Shown here: positions 1 through 6,056 of the stretch, in pieces | Layout: every line of letters starts with the position of its first letter | Numbering within the stretch: the stretch's first letter is position 1 | Assembly (NCBI GenBank): GCA_001795165.1 | Contig: MGNS01000040.1 | Span: forward strand, 24,527 to 31,522 | Direction of reading: 5' to 3' | DNA: 6,996 nucleotides | From: Chloroflexi bacterium RBG_16_57_11 | GTDB lineage: Bacteria > Chloroflexota > Anaerolineae > Anaerolineales > UBA4823 | The notes under the pieces: model-generated | Told to the model about the DNA's origin: nothing | Databases searched by the model: none | The model's input: the letters and a program-made list of their open reading frames with translations, nothing else | Position numbers and translations under genes: made by a program

Positions 1-816
1 GAAATCGCTGCCCGCTACCCTGTGCGGGTGGTGCACATCGCTCCCCAGGAGTTCACCTTTGGTCGCTCGCTTAACCGCGGACTGGCTCATGCAAATGGTG
101 AGTTCGCCGTGATCGCCAGCGCCCACGTCTATCCGGTTTACCCCGACTGGCTGGAGCGACTGCTGGCGCCTTTCTCCGACCCACAGGTCGGGTTAGCTTA
201 CGGCAAGCAGCGCGGGGATGCGGTTACGCGTTTCTCGGAGCATCAAATCTTTGCGCACTGGTTTCCGGAGGTCTCTCAGCCCCGCCAGCCGCACCCGTTC
301 TGCAACAACGCCAACGCGGCCATCCGCCGCTCGCTGTGGCAAAACCTGGCCTATGACGAAACGCTGACCGGTTTAGAGGATCTCGCCTGGGCCAGGGCGA
401 TCCAGGAGGCCGGTCATGCCATCGCCTATGTCGCCGAGGCGGAAGTGATCCACGTCCACAACGAGACGCCTCGCTCGGTTTATAACCGTTATCGCCGGGA
501 GGCCATGGCTTTGAAGCACATCTACCCCAAGCAGCGCTTCAACCTTTTGGATTTTCTCGGCCTGTACCCGGGCAACGTCCTCAGCGATGGTTGGCACGCC
601 GCCCACCAGCGTGTGTTGCTTCCCAATCTTAAAAGCATTCTGTGGTTTCGCTTGGCCCAATTTTGGGGCGCCTACCAGGGGTTTCGCCATCCCGGCCCGC
701 TGACCGATCAGCTTCGCCAGACGTTTTACTACCCGCGCAATTTGCGTTATCATACCAATGTGTCAGAGCGGGAAGTCCGTCCAATAAATTATGATCGGGT
801 CAATCCAGATCGATAA
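1..816 (+). CDS. Family 2 glycosyltransferase, C-terminal part (5' end outside window)
   Basis: Cytoplasmic GT-A fold transferase that would add a sugar from a nucleotide-sugar donor during polysaccharide assembly. The frame is open from the first base, and the first seven codons (EIAARYP) continue sensibly into the protein, so the GTG at 22 is not a start; the N-terminal nucleotide-binding strand lies upstream. Counting from the first codon, 271 residues are visible. EFTFGRSLNRG (17-27) and the SAHVYP segment (40-45) occupy the place of the donor/metal-binding region of GT2 enzymes, with His in place of the usual Asp. GLEDLAWA (124-131) carries the Glu-Asp pair expected of the catalytic base, and HVHN (151-154) follows. 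The C-terminal 120 residues are basic and aromatic, typical of GT2 tails that sit at the membrane. The last 30 or so codons are less GC-rich than the rest. Donor and acceptor cannot be told from the sequence. Confidence 0.88.
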   Translation, partial: EIAARYPVRVVHIAPQEFTFGRSLNRGLAHANGEFAVIASAHVYPVYPDWLERLLAPFSDPQVGLAYGKQRGDAVTRFSEHQIFAHWFPEVSQPRQPHPFCNNANAAIRRSLWQNLAYDETLTGLEDLAWARAIQEAGHAIAYVAEAEVIHVHNETPRSVYNRYRREAMALKHIYPKQRFNLLDFLGLYPGNVLSDGWHAAHQRVLLPNLKSILWFRLAQFWGAYQGFRHPGPLTDQLRQTFYYPRNLRYHTNVSEREVRPINYDRVNPDR

Positions 817-840
817 AGCAGATGGCATGGTCTGCTTTAT
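813..840 (+). terminator. Perfect 10-bp inverted repeat, possible weak terminator or attenuator
   Basis: ATAAAGCAGA (813-822) and TCTGCTTTAT (831-840) are exact reverse complements around an 8-base loop. The left arm contains the stop codon of the glycosyltransferase (814-816). The right arm ends in CTTTATTA, a poor U-tract, and the stem is AT-rich, so termination would be weak. As it sits 18 bases before the MNT start codon it could equally be an operator for that gene, since MNT/HEPN modules can be autoregulated. The repeat itself is certain; its role is inference. Confidence 0.4.
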
Positions 841-846
841 TAGGGT

Positions 847-852
847 GAGGAG
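847..852 (+). promoter_or_regulatory. Strong ribosome binding site of the MNT gene
   Basis: GAGGAG lies 6 bases before the ATG at 859. It is the clearest Shine-Dalgarno sequence in the window; several of the cluster genes around it have weak or no visible site. This fits a gene that came in with its own translation signals. Confidence 0.7.
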
Positions 853-858
853 AATCAA

Positions 859-1179
859 ATGATAGAGCTTGATACAATCCAGGAATTTAATCGCCGAGTG
901 GTCCAGATGTACAAGCCTCAAAAAGTCATCCTGTTTGGCTCTTATGCGACAGGTACGCCATCTGCCGAATCTGATGTGGATATTTTAGTCATCCTGCCAT
1001 TCCAGGGAAAAAGTGTGGCCAAATCCGCCGAGATTCTCAACCAAATCGACCCGCGTTTCCCGATCGATTTACTCGTTCGAACTCCCGAGCAGGTTCAGGA
1101 TCGTCTGGATAAGGGCGATTTTTTCATCCAAGAGATCATGCACAAAGGGAAAGTGCTCTATGAAGCCCCTCACGCTTGA
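859..1179 (+). CDS. MNT-type minimal nucleotidyltransferase, antitoxin of an MNT/HEPN pair
   Basis: A 106-residue protein of the polymerase-beta nucleotidyltransferase superfamily. The signature G-S-x10-D-x-D is complete: G27, S28, D39 and D41, in GSYATG...SDVDILV. The third acidic residue is probably D70 in FPIDLLV. Length and motif fit the stand-alone MntA-like group, which works with a HEPN ribonuclease (HepT); in studied pairs MntA neutralises HepT by transferring AMP to a tyrosine near its active site. The ATG at 859 has a good ribosome binding site. The partner gene starts in the usual place, overlapping the 3' end by 20 bases, but only 13 codons of it remain, so this looks like an orphan antitoxin with an intact active site. 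The gene is AT-richer than its neighbours and unrelated to sugar metabolism, which suggests transfer into the cluster. Family assignment is firm; antitoxin role is inferred from the family and the stub. Confidence 0.9.
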   Translation: MIELDTIQEFNRRVVQMYKPQKVILFGSYATGTPSAESDVDILVILPFQGKSVAKSAEILNQIDPRFPIDLLVRTPEQVQDRLDKGDFFIQEIMHKGKVLYEAPHA

Positions 1180-1201
1180 ATGGATAGAAAAAGCAGAATG
1201 A
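1160..1201 (+). pseudogene. Remnant of HEPN-domain toxin gene, first 13 codons only
   Basis: In a frame different from both neighbours, ATG at 1160 opens MKPLTLEWIEKAE followed by TGA at 1199-1201. This peptide looks like the N terminus of HEPN proteins of the HepT type, which commonly begin M-x-x-x-T-x-E-W-x-x-K-A-E and continue with a helix starting G/x-D. It has a plausible ribosome binding site (AGGGA at 1146-1150, 9 bases before ATG) and overlaps the MNT gene by 20 bases, as intact pairs do. After codon 13 the sequence switches to the start of the CMP-sugar synthetase, whose ATG (1198-1200) overlaps this stop. All catalytic parts of HEPN (the later R-x4-6-H motif) are missing, so no ribonuclease can be made. 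The identification rests on a short peptide plus its exact position after MNT; I am fairly sure of it from memory of the family, not from a search. Confidence 0.75.
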
Positions 1202-1863
1202 TCAAACTTGTGGCTCTTATCCCTATGCGTCACCACTCCCAGCGCGTGCCGGGTAAAAACTACCGCCCGCTGGCAGGCAAGCCGCTCTACCAGCACATCG
1301 TCGAAACTCTGCTGGCCTGCCCGGAGATCGCCCAGGTAGTGGTGGATACCGACAGCCCGCCGGTCATCGCCGGGCTCCGGCGTGATTTTCCCCAGGTGCT
1401 CGTGCTGGAGCGCCCCGAACACCTGCGCGCCGATCACACCTCGATGAACGAGATCCTGGCCTACGATACGGAGCAGGTCCAGGCCGATTTCTACCTGCAG
1501 ACCCACAGCACCAACCCCCTGCTGCGCCCGCAGACGGTTTCGGCGGCCATCCGGGCTTTGCTGTCCAGCTATCCGGCCTACGACTCGCTCTTTTCAGTCA
1601 CTCGCCTGCAGACCCGCCTGTGGGACCAGCTTGGCCGGGCGATCAACCACAACCCGGCGATCTTACTCCAGACCCAGGACCTGCCGCCGGTCTATGAGGA
1701 GAATTCCTGCCTGTATATCTTCACCCGCCAGACGCTGCTGGCACGCCGCAACCGGCTGGGCGATCGCCCGATGATGTTCCCCATCGAAGCGGCCGAGGCC
1801 TGGGACATCGATGAAGAGCTGGATTTTGACATCACAAGCTTCCTGATGGGCCACTTGAAATAA
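1198..1863 (+). CDS. NeuA-like acylneuraminate cytidylyltransferase (CMP-sugar synthetase)
   Basis: Cytoplasmic enzyme that would couple CTP to an acidic 2-keto sugar (sialic, legionaminic, pseudaminic or Kdo type), giving a CMP-sugar and pyrophosphate. Numbered from the ATG at 1198 (221 aa): the nucleotide-binding signature ALIPMRHHSQRVPGKN (6-21) has the R11, R16 and P-G-K-N residues of the family, with HHS in place of the usual GGS; VVDTDS (48-53) matches the S-T-D-D strand; QTHSTNPLLRP (101-111) stands for the LQPTSP motif; ENSCLYIF (168-175) follows; WDIDEELDF (202-210) has the metal-binding Asp pair D203/D205. Length is normal. I prefer ATG 1198 to the in-frame ATG 1180, because 1180-1198 is the HEPN remnant read in another frame and homologues begin just before the K-x-x-A-L-I-P strand. 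The start overlaps the HEPN stop (ATGA), with no good ribosome binding site of its own, so translation may be coupled. Which sugar it activates is unknown. Confidence 0.88.
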   Translation: MIKLVALIPMRHHSQRVPGKNYRPLAGKPLYQHIVETLLACPEIAQVVVDTDSPPVIAGLRRDFPQVLVLERPEHLRADHTSMNEILAYDTEQVQADFYLQTHSTNPLLRPQTVSAAIRALLSSYPAYDSLFSVTRLQTRLWDQLGRAINHNPAILLQTQDLPPVYEENSCLYIFTRQTLLARRNRLGDRPMMFPIEAAEAWDIDEELDFDITSFLMGHLK

Positions 1864-1864
1864 T

Positions 1865-2821
1865 ATGCCGACTGTCCTTGTATCCGCCCCGTATATGATC
1901 CCCATCATTGATCGCTTTCGCCCGTTGCTGGAAAGCTATGGCATTGAGCTGGTCATTGCCCCGGTGCAAGAGCGCTTGAACGAAGATGAATTGCTGGCCT
2001 TGGCGGGCACATTCGATGGCGCCCTGTGCGGCGATGATCGTTACACCGAGCGCGTCCTGCAGGCCTGCGCTCCACGGCTGAAAGTAATTTCCAAGTGGGG
2101 AACCGGCATCGATTCGATCGACCAACCGGCCTGCGACCGGTTAGGGATCCGGATCGGCCGCACCCTCAACGCTTTCACCCTGCCGGTAGCAGACACCATC
2201 TTTGGCTATATGCTGGCATTTGCACGCCTCCAGCCATGGACGGACCGTCTCATGAAGGGCGGCGTCTGGGATAAGCTCCCCGGCCGCGCCCTCAGCGAAT
2301 GTACCCTGGGCGTCATCGGCGTGGGCACGATTGGTAAAGCGGTCATCCGCCGGGCGCGCGCCTTTGGCATGCACATCCTGGGCACGGATATCGTCGAAAT
2401 TGCCCCGGATTTTATCCGCGAAAACGAATTCGAGCTGACCACCCTGGACGACCTGCTGGGGCGCTCGGACTTCGTCAGCCTGAACTGCGATCTGAACCCG
2501 ACCAGTTACCATCTGATGAACGAGCGAACCTTCGCCCTGATGCAGCCGACCGCCATTTTGATCAACACCGCCCGCGGTCCGGTGGTCGATGAGCCGGCGT
2601 TAATTTCTGCCTTGCAATGTGGTCAAATTGCCGGTGCTGGGCTGGATGTATATGAGGTCGAGCCGTTGCCGCTGGATAGTCCGTTGCTCAAGATGGATAA
2701 TGTCCGGCTGGCGCCGCACAATGCCAATTCCAGCCCGGCGGCTTGGGAGCGGGTGCACCGTAACACGGTGCGCAACCTGCTGATCGGCCTGGGTTTCACA
2801 CCGCCCGGCAGCTTGGATTAG
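1865..2821 (+). CDS. NAD-dependent D-2-hydroxyacid dehydrogenase (phosphoglycerate dehydrogenase-like)
   Basis: A 318-residue oxidoreductase that interconverts a 2-keto acid and a D-2-hydroxy acid. The domain order is that of the family: an N-terminal catalytic half with KVISKWGTGIDSID (73-86), then a Rossmann domain with G-V-G-T-I-G (152-157) and an acidic residue D175 about 18 residues on, favouring NAD over NADP. The catalytic triad is present: R237 in NTARGPVVDE, E266 in DVYEVEP and H285 in APHNANSS. There is no C-terminal ACT domain, so it is not the feedback-regulated type of serine biosynthetic enzyme. It starts one base after the stop of the cytidylyltransferase, which argues strongly for co-translation and a shared pathway. 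It could reduce or oxidise a keto-acid precursor of the CMP-activated sugar; the real substrate cannot be read from the sequence. Confidence 0.9.
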   Translation: MPTVLVSAPYMIPIIDRFRPLLESYGIELVIAPVQERLNEDELLALAGTFDGALCGDDRYTERVLQACAPRLKVISKWGTGIDSIDQPACDRLGIRIGRTLNAFTLPVADTIFGYMLAFARLQPWTDRLMKGGVWDKLPGRALSECTLGVIGVGTIGKAVIRRARAFGMHILGTDIVEIAPDFIRENEFELTTLDDLLGRSDFVSLNCDLNPTSYHLMNERTFALMQPTAILINTARGPVVDEPALISALQCGQIAGAGLDVYEVEPLPLDSPLLKMDNVRLAPHNANSSPAAWERVHRNTVRNLLIGLGFTPPGSLD

Positions 2822-2866
2822 GTCGTTTTTATACGGCCATAAATTTTGGTTGAGGATGGAACACCG

Positions 2867-3634
2867 ATGAAGGAAAAAAATCAAAAGACGGTGCTGATCA
2901 CCGGAGCAGCCGGAGGCATCGGCCGGGCCACAGTCCATCATTTTGCCAATAAGGGATGGCGCGTGATTGCGGTTGACCGTTCACCCTTTGGCGAGGATTT
3001 TCCGGTGGATGGCCTGTTTATCCAATCCGACATTTCGATAGGAGAGAACCTTGAATCCATCTTTCACCAGGCGCGCGCCTTCACCGACCGGCTGCACGCC
3101 CTGGTGAACAACGCCGCGGTGCAGGTCGCCAAGCCGTTGGTGGAGACCAGCGTCGACGAGTGGGATGCGGTGATGGCTTCCAACCTGCGCTCGGTTTTTC
3201 TGGGTATCAAGCTGGCTCACCCGCTGTTTGTGGCGGCCGGCGGCGGTGCGATCGTCAACGTTTCGTCTGTCCATGCCATCGCCACTTCGGCCAACATCGC
3301 AGCCTACGCCGCCAGCAAGGGCGGCCTGCTGGCGCTGACCCGGGCGGTTGCGATCGAGTTCGCCCCGGATAACATCCGTTGCAACGCCATCCTTCCCGGC
3401 GCGGTGGATACCCCGATGCTGCGCGCTGGTCTGAACCGCGGCCATGTCAGCGGCGATGATATCCTCCAACGCCTGGATAACCTGGCCCGCAAAACCGTCA
3501 ACGGCCGCGTGGGCCAGCCTGAAGAGATTGCCCATGCGATCTATTTCCTGGCGGATGAAACCCAATCTTCCTTTATGACCGGGCAGGCCCTGGTGGTGGA
3601 TGGCGGCGCCACCGCCCGGTTGAGCACTGAATAA
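2867..3634 (+). CDS. Short-chain dehydrogenase/reductase (SDR), classical type
   Basis: A 255-residue NAD(P)-dependent oxidoreductase, probably acting on a sugar or keto-sugar hydroxyl. All classical SDR features are visible: cofactor loop T-G-A-A-G-G-I-G (12-19), D37 at the end of the second strand (prefers NAD), NNAA (81-84), N106, catalytic S134, Y147 and K151 with the usual S-x12-Y-x3-K spacing, PG at 178-179 and a C-terminal VVDGG (243-247). I chose ATG 2867, which has GAGGA at 2852-2856 and GGA at 2858-2860 upstream; a TTG at 2846 would add seven residues (VEDGTP...) not expected in the family. Within nonulosonate clusters an SDR next to a NeuA-like gene recalls the PtmA/PtmB pair of Campylobacter legionaminic acid loci, a parallel by gene neighbourhood only. 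Other SDRs of this length are gluconate or glucose dehydrogenases and FabG-like reductases. Confidence 0.9.
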   Translation: MKEKNQKTVLITGAAGGIGRATVHHFANKGWRVIAVDRSPFGEDFPVDGLFIQSDISIGENLESIFHQARAFTDRLHALVNNAAVQVAKPLVETSVDEWDAVMASNLRSVFLGIKLAHPLFVAAGGGAIVNVSSVHAIATSANIAAYAASKGGLLALTRAVAIEFAPDNIRCNAILPGAVDTPMLRAGLNRGHVSGDDILQRLDNLARKTVNGRVGQPEEIAHAIYFLADETQSSFMTGQALVVDGGATARLSTE

Positions 3635-3649
3635 CCTCTCCGTCAAAAT

Positions 3650-4462
3650 ATGTCCGAATTGAAACAAAGCTTGAAACAAATCACCCCTCGCCCGCTGTGG
3701 GGTGTAGCCCGCAGCGCCTGGCATGGGCTACAGAACGCCACCTTGTGGCCGTCGGCGACCTTCCACCCCTGGCGGCGGGCCAGCATCCATCGCTTGGGCG
3801 AGTTGAAAGACATCCATCGCGGCCAGCGCTGCTTCGTCATCGGCAATGGGCCGAGCCTGAAGCAGACCGACCTGGGGCGCCTGCGCGATGAGTTCACCTT
3901 CGGCATGAACCGCATCTACCTGGGCTTCCCAGAGATGGGCTTTCAGACCACCTACTTCCTGACTGTTAACAGCCTGGTGATCGAACAATGCACCCAGGAT
4001 ATCCGCCTCTTGACCATGCCGCGCTTCGTCTGCTGGCGCTCGCACGCGGTGATCGGCCCTGCGCCCGACCTGAATTTCCTGCACACCACTTACACCGGTC
4101 CGAAGTTCGCCACCGACGCGCGCGGCCGTCTTTGGGAGAGCGCCACCGTCACCTACGTGGCCTTGCAGCTGGCATATCACATGGGCTTCGAAAAGGTGTT
4201 CCTGATTGGCGTGGATCACAACTACTCCGCCCAGGGCAAACCGAACACCACCATCGTTTCGCAGGGAGAGGACCGCGATCACTTCAAACCCAATTATTTC
4301 GGAAAAGGTTTCCGCTGGCAATTGCCAGACCTGGAAACCTCCGAGCGCGGCTACCATATGGCGCGCCAGGCCTATGAAGAAGCCGGTCGCCAGGTGCTGG
4401 ATGCCACGGTGGGTGGAAAGCTGACCATCTTCCCAAAAGTGGATTATCTCTCCCTCTTCTAA
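3650..4462 (+). CDS. DUF115/MptE-like protein, candidate GT42-like glycosyltransferase
   Basis: A 270-residue soluble protein with a Rossmann-like core. It would be named 'DUF115' or '6-hydroxymethylpterin diphosphokinase MptE-like' by similarity. The core opens with CFVIGNGPSLKQTDLGRL (61-78), continues with FGMNRIYLG (84-92), a helix ESATVTYVALQLAYHMGF (163-180), then KVFLIGVDHNY (182-192) and a conserved-looking His in DRDHFKPNYF (208-217). This order matches GT42 sialyltransferases such as Cst-II, which have G-N-G-P-S-L-K near the N terminus, an N-Q-F-Y-F segment, a helix ending in A-L-G-Y-K-E-I-Y-L-S-G-I-D, and a catalytic His about 30 residues further. Being in a cluster with a CMP-sugar synthetase, it is a plausible transferase of the CMP-sugar. 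The first 55 residues are basic and aromatic, perhaps a membrane-touching tail. ATG 3650 follows the SDR stop by 15 bases without a clear ribosome binding site. Family is firm; transferase function is inference. Confidence 0.8.
   Translation: MSELKQSLKQITPRPLWGVARSAWHGLQNATLWPSATFHPWRRASIHRLGELKDIHRGQRCFVIGNGPSLKQTDLGRLRDEFTFGMNRIYLGFPEMGFQTTYFLTVNSLVIEQCTQDIRLLTMPRFVCWRSHAVIGPAPDLNFLHTTYTGPKFATDARGRLWESATVTYVALQLAYHMGFEKVFLIGVDHNYSAQGKPNTTIVSQGEDRDHFKPNYFGKGFRWQLPDLETSERGYHMARQAYEEAGRQVLDATVGGKLTIFPKVDYLSLF
3659..3682 (+). repeat. 12-bp tandem duplication inside the DUF115-like gene
   Basis: TTGAAACAAAGC is followed directly by TTGAAACAAATC, 11 of 12 bases identical, encoding LKQS-LKQI at residues 4-11. 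It is in frame, so it only lengthens the N-terminal tail by four residues. Confidence 0.6.
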
Positions 4463-4478
4463 CTCCTAACGCGCCTTC

Positions 4479-6056
4479 ATGCGAACTCGTTTTATCTGGA
4501 TCTTAGTAGCGCTACTGGCCTTGGGCGCCGGCCTGCGTCTGTTCGACCTGACCGACCAGCCCATCGATTTTCACGCCACGCGCCAGCTGCGCGGCGCCAT
4601 CCTCGCCCGTGGCATCTACTACCGGTTGCTGCCGGGCGTCGATCCGGCCTTGCGTCAACAGGCACAGTCGTTTGCCGCCTCCACCGGGCAATACGAGCCT
4701 CCCATCTTGGAGCGCATCGTCGCGCTCACCTACCTGCTTGCCAGGCGGGAGGCCTTCTGGTTCGCCCGTATCTATAACACCCTGTTCTGGCTGGTTGGGG
4801 CGCTGGCGGTGTTCCTCCTGGCGCGGCGTATGGCCTTGTCGGCCAGCTCAGGGGATGATACAAACACTGAAGACACGATAGTCTGGCTCACGGCCCTGGT
4901 CTCGTTAGCCTATGTCCTGGTCTTGCCGTTCAGCGTCCAGGCCAGCCGTTCCTTCCAGCCCGATCCGGGTATGACCATGTGGCTCAGCCTTTCGGCGCTG
5001 GCGCTTTATCGCTGGTCGGAGGAGCAATCCAGCCCGGCGCCAGGCTGGAAATGGACCTTGCTGGCCGGTGTGTTCTGCGGCCTGGCGGTTTTGACCAAGG
5101 CGGTGGCCATCTTCATCGTCGCTGGGGCATTCCTGGCGTTGATCCTGTATGCCCTTTTCAGTTCCCGCACAAAGCCGCTTGCTGCCTCCTTGGTCGGACT
5201 GTTACGCAATCCACATATCTGGGCCATACTTATCTTGATGATCGCGCCAACAGCAATCTATTACCTGTCCCGCCAGGGGCGCGCGGCGGAATACTTCTCC
5301 TCCTGGACCCTTTCGCTCTCTCACCTGCTGCTCCAGCCGCGTTTCTACCTGCGCTGGCTGAACCTGGTGCAGGAATTGCTCACTCCCTTTGCGTTGCTTG
5401 CTGCGTTGATTGGGCTCTGGCTGGCACGTAGGCGCTCGCGCTGGTTGCTGGTCGGGCTGTGGCTTGGTTACCTGGCGTATGGCCTGTTCTTGCCCTACCA
5501 GATGGACACCCACAGCTATTATCATCTCATGCTGTTGCCCCTGGTCGCCTTGTCGTTTGCCCCACTGGTCCAGCGTCTCATTCGCTTTCTGCTGCAAAAA
5601 TCTCGTCTTTGGCAGTGGATTGCGGCCGGGTTGGTTGTGCTGATACTGGCTTTCCTTTCCTGGCGTTCGCTCATCCCGCTCTACAGCCAGGATTACCGCG
5701 GCGAGCCTGCCTACTGGCAGGAGATTGCTTCCCGCTTGCCTGCGGATGGCAAGATCATCGCCCTCACCCAGGACTACGGCTACCGCCTGATGTTCTATGG
5801 CGGGCGAAAGGTGACGCTGTGGCCCAACCGCGGTGAGATCCGCCTGAGTGACCTGCGCGGCAGCAGCAAAGAATTCGATGAGTTCTTCGCCAAGCGTACC
5901 CAGGATAAGAGCTATTTCCTGGTCACGGCTTTCAGGCAGTATGAGGACCAGCCTGCACTTGGACAAATGCTCGCCGAGCATTACCCGGTTCTGGCACAGA
6001 CTCCGGGGTACATCATTTTCGATTTGACAGACCCCCTCGAGCAATCCACGCCATGA
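4479..6056 (+). CDS. Polytopic GT39/ArnT-like glycosyltransferase (GT-C fold)
   Basis: A 525-residue integral membrane protein, expected to move a sugar from an undecaprenyl- or dolichyl-phosphate carrier to a lipid, glycan or protein on the outer face of the cytoplasmic membrane. Residues 5-21 form the first membrane segment; the following loop has D30-F-H32-A-T-R-Q and RGIYY (44-48), at the place where the GT39 family carries its first acidic catalytic motif. A second acidic spot, QPD (160-162), sits in a later outside loop. Further hydrophobic segments lie near 97-116, 135-155, 165-178, 192-227, 247-263, 302-316, 322-340, 350-369 and 379-396, giving about ten or more. D343-T-H-S-Y-Y and LLP recall the family's H-x-Y-Y region. 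The last 125 residues are a soluble domain outside the membrane. Start ATG 4479 comes 16 bases after the preceding stop, with no obvious ribosome binding site. Donor and acceptor are unknown. Confidence 0.8.
   Translation: MRTRFIWILVALLALGAGLRLFDLTDQPIDFHATRQLRGAILARGIYYRLLPGVDPALRQQAQSFAASTGQYEPPILERIVALTYLLARREAFWFARIYNTLFWLVGALAVFLLARRMALSASSGDDTNTEDTIVWLTALVSLAYVLVLPFSVQASRSFQPDPGMTMWLSLSALALYRWSEEQSSPAPGWKWTLLAGVFCGLAVLTKAVAIFIVAGAFLALILYALFSSRTKPLAASLVGLLRNPHIWAILILMIAPTAIYYLSRQGRAAEYFSSWTLSLSHLLLQPRFYLRWLNLVQELLTPFALLAALIGLWLARRRSRWLLVGLWLGYLAYGLFLPYQMDTHSYYHLMLLPLVALSFAPLVQRLIRFLLQKSRLWQWIAAGLVVLILAFLSWRSLIPLYSQDYRGEPAYWQEIASRLPADGKIIALTQDYGYRLMFYGGRKVTLWPNRGEIRLSDLRGSSKEFDEFFAKRTQDKSYFLVTAFRQYEDQPALGQMLAEHYPVLAQTPGYIIFDLTDPLEQSTP

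Noticed and set aside
1180..1197. In-frame ATG at 1180 giving the synthetase six extra residues (MDRKSR)
   Set aside because: These bases are the HEPN remnant read in another frame; the family begins right at the following M-I-K-L-V-A-L-I-P, so ATG 1198 is the better start.
2821..2838. Hairpin GGTCG / CGGCC with 8-base loop between the hydroxyacid dehydrogenase and the SDR, and nearby AT-rich bases resembling a promoter
   Set aside because: Only 5 pairs with one G-U, no U-tract after it, and no convincing -35/-10 pair; too weak to call a terminator or promoter.
2846..2866. TTG start for the SDR gene
   Set aside because: It adds seven residues outside the SDR fold; ATG 2867 has ribosome binding site-like sequence before it and fits normal SDR N termini.
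2981..3724. Minus-strand open frame (247 codons) opposite the SDR gene
   Set aside because: No family features; the plus strand holds a complete SDR with all catalytic residues.
3728..4357. Minus-strand open frame (209 codons) opposite the DUF115-like gene
   Set aside because: Low-information Ala/Gly/Val/Gln-rich translation typical of GC-rich antisense frames; the plus strand has clear motifs.
3650..4462. Role in folate or methanopterin biosynthesis suggested by MptE similarity
   Set aside because: No other pterin gene nearby; the neighbours are all glycan genes and the motif order fits a CMP-sugar transferase-like fold at least as well.
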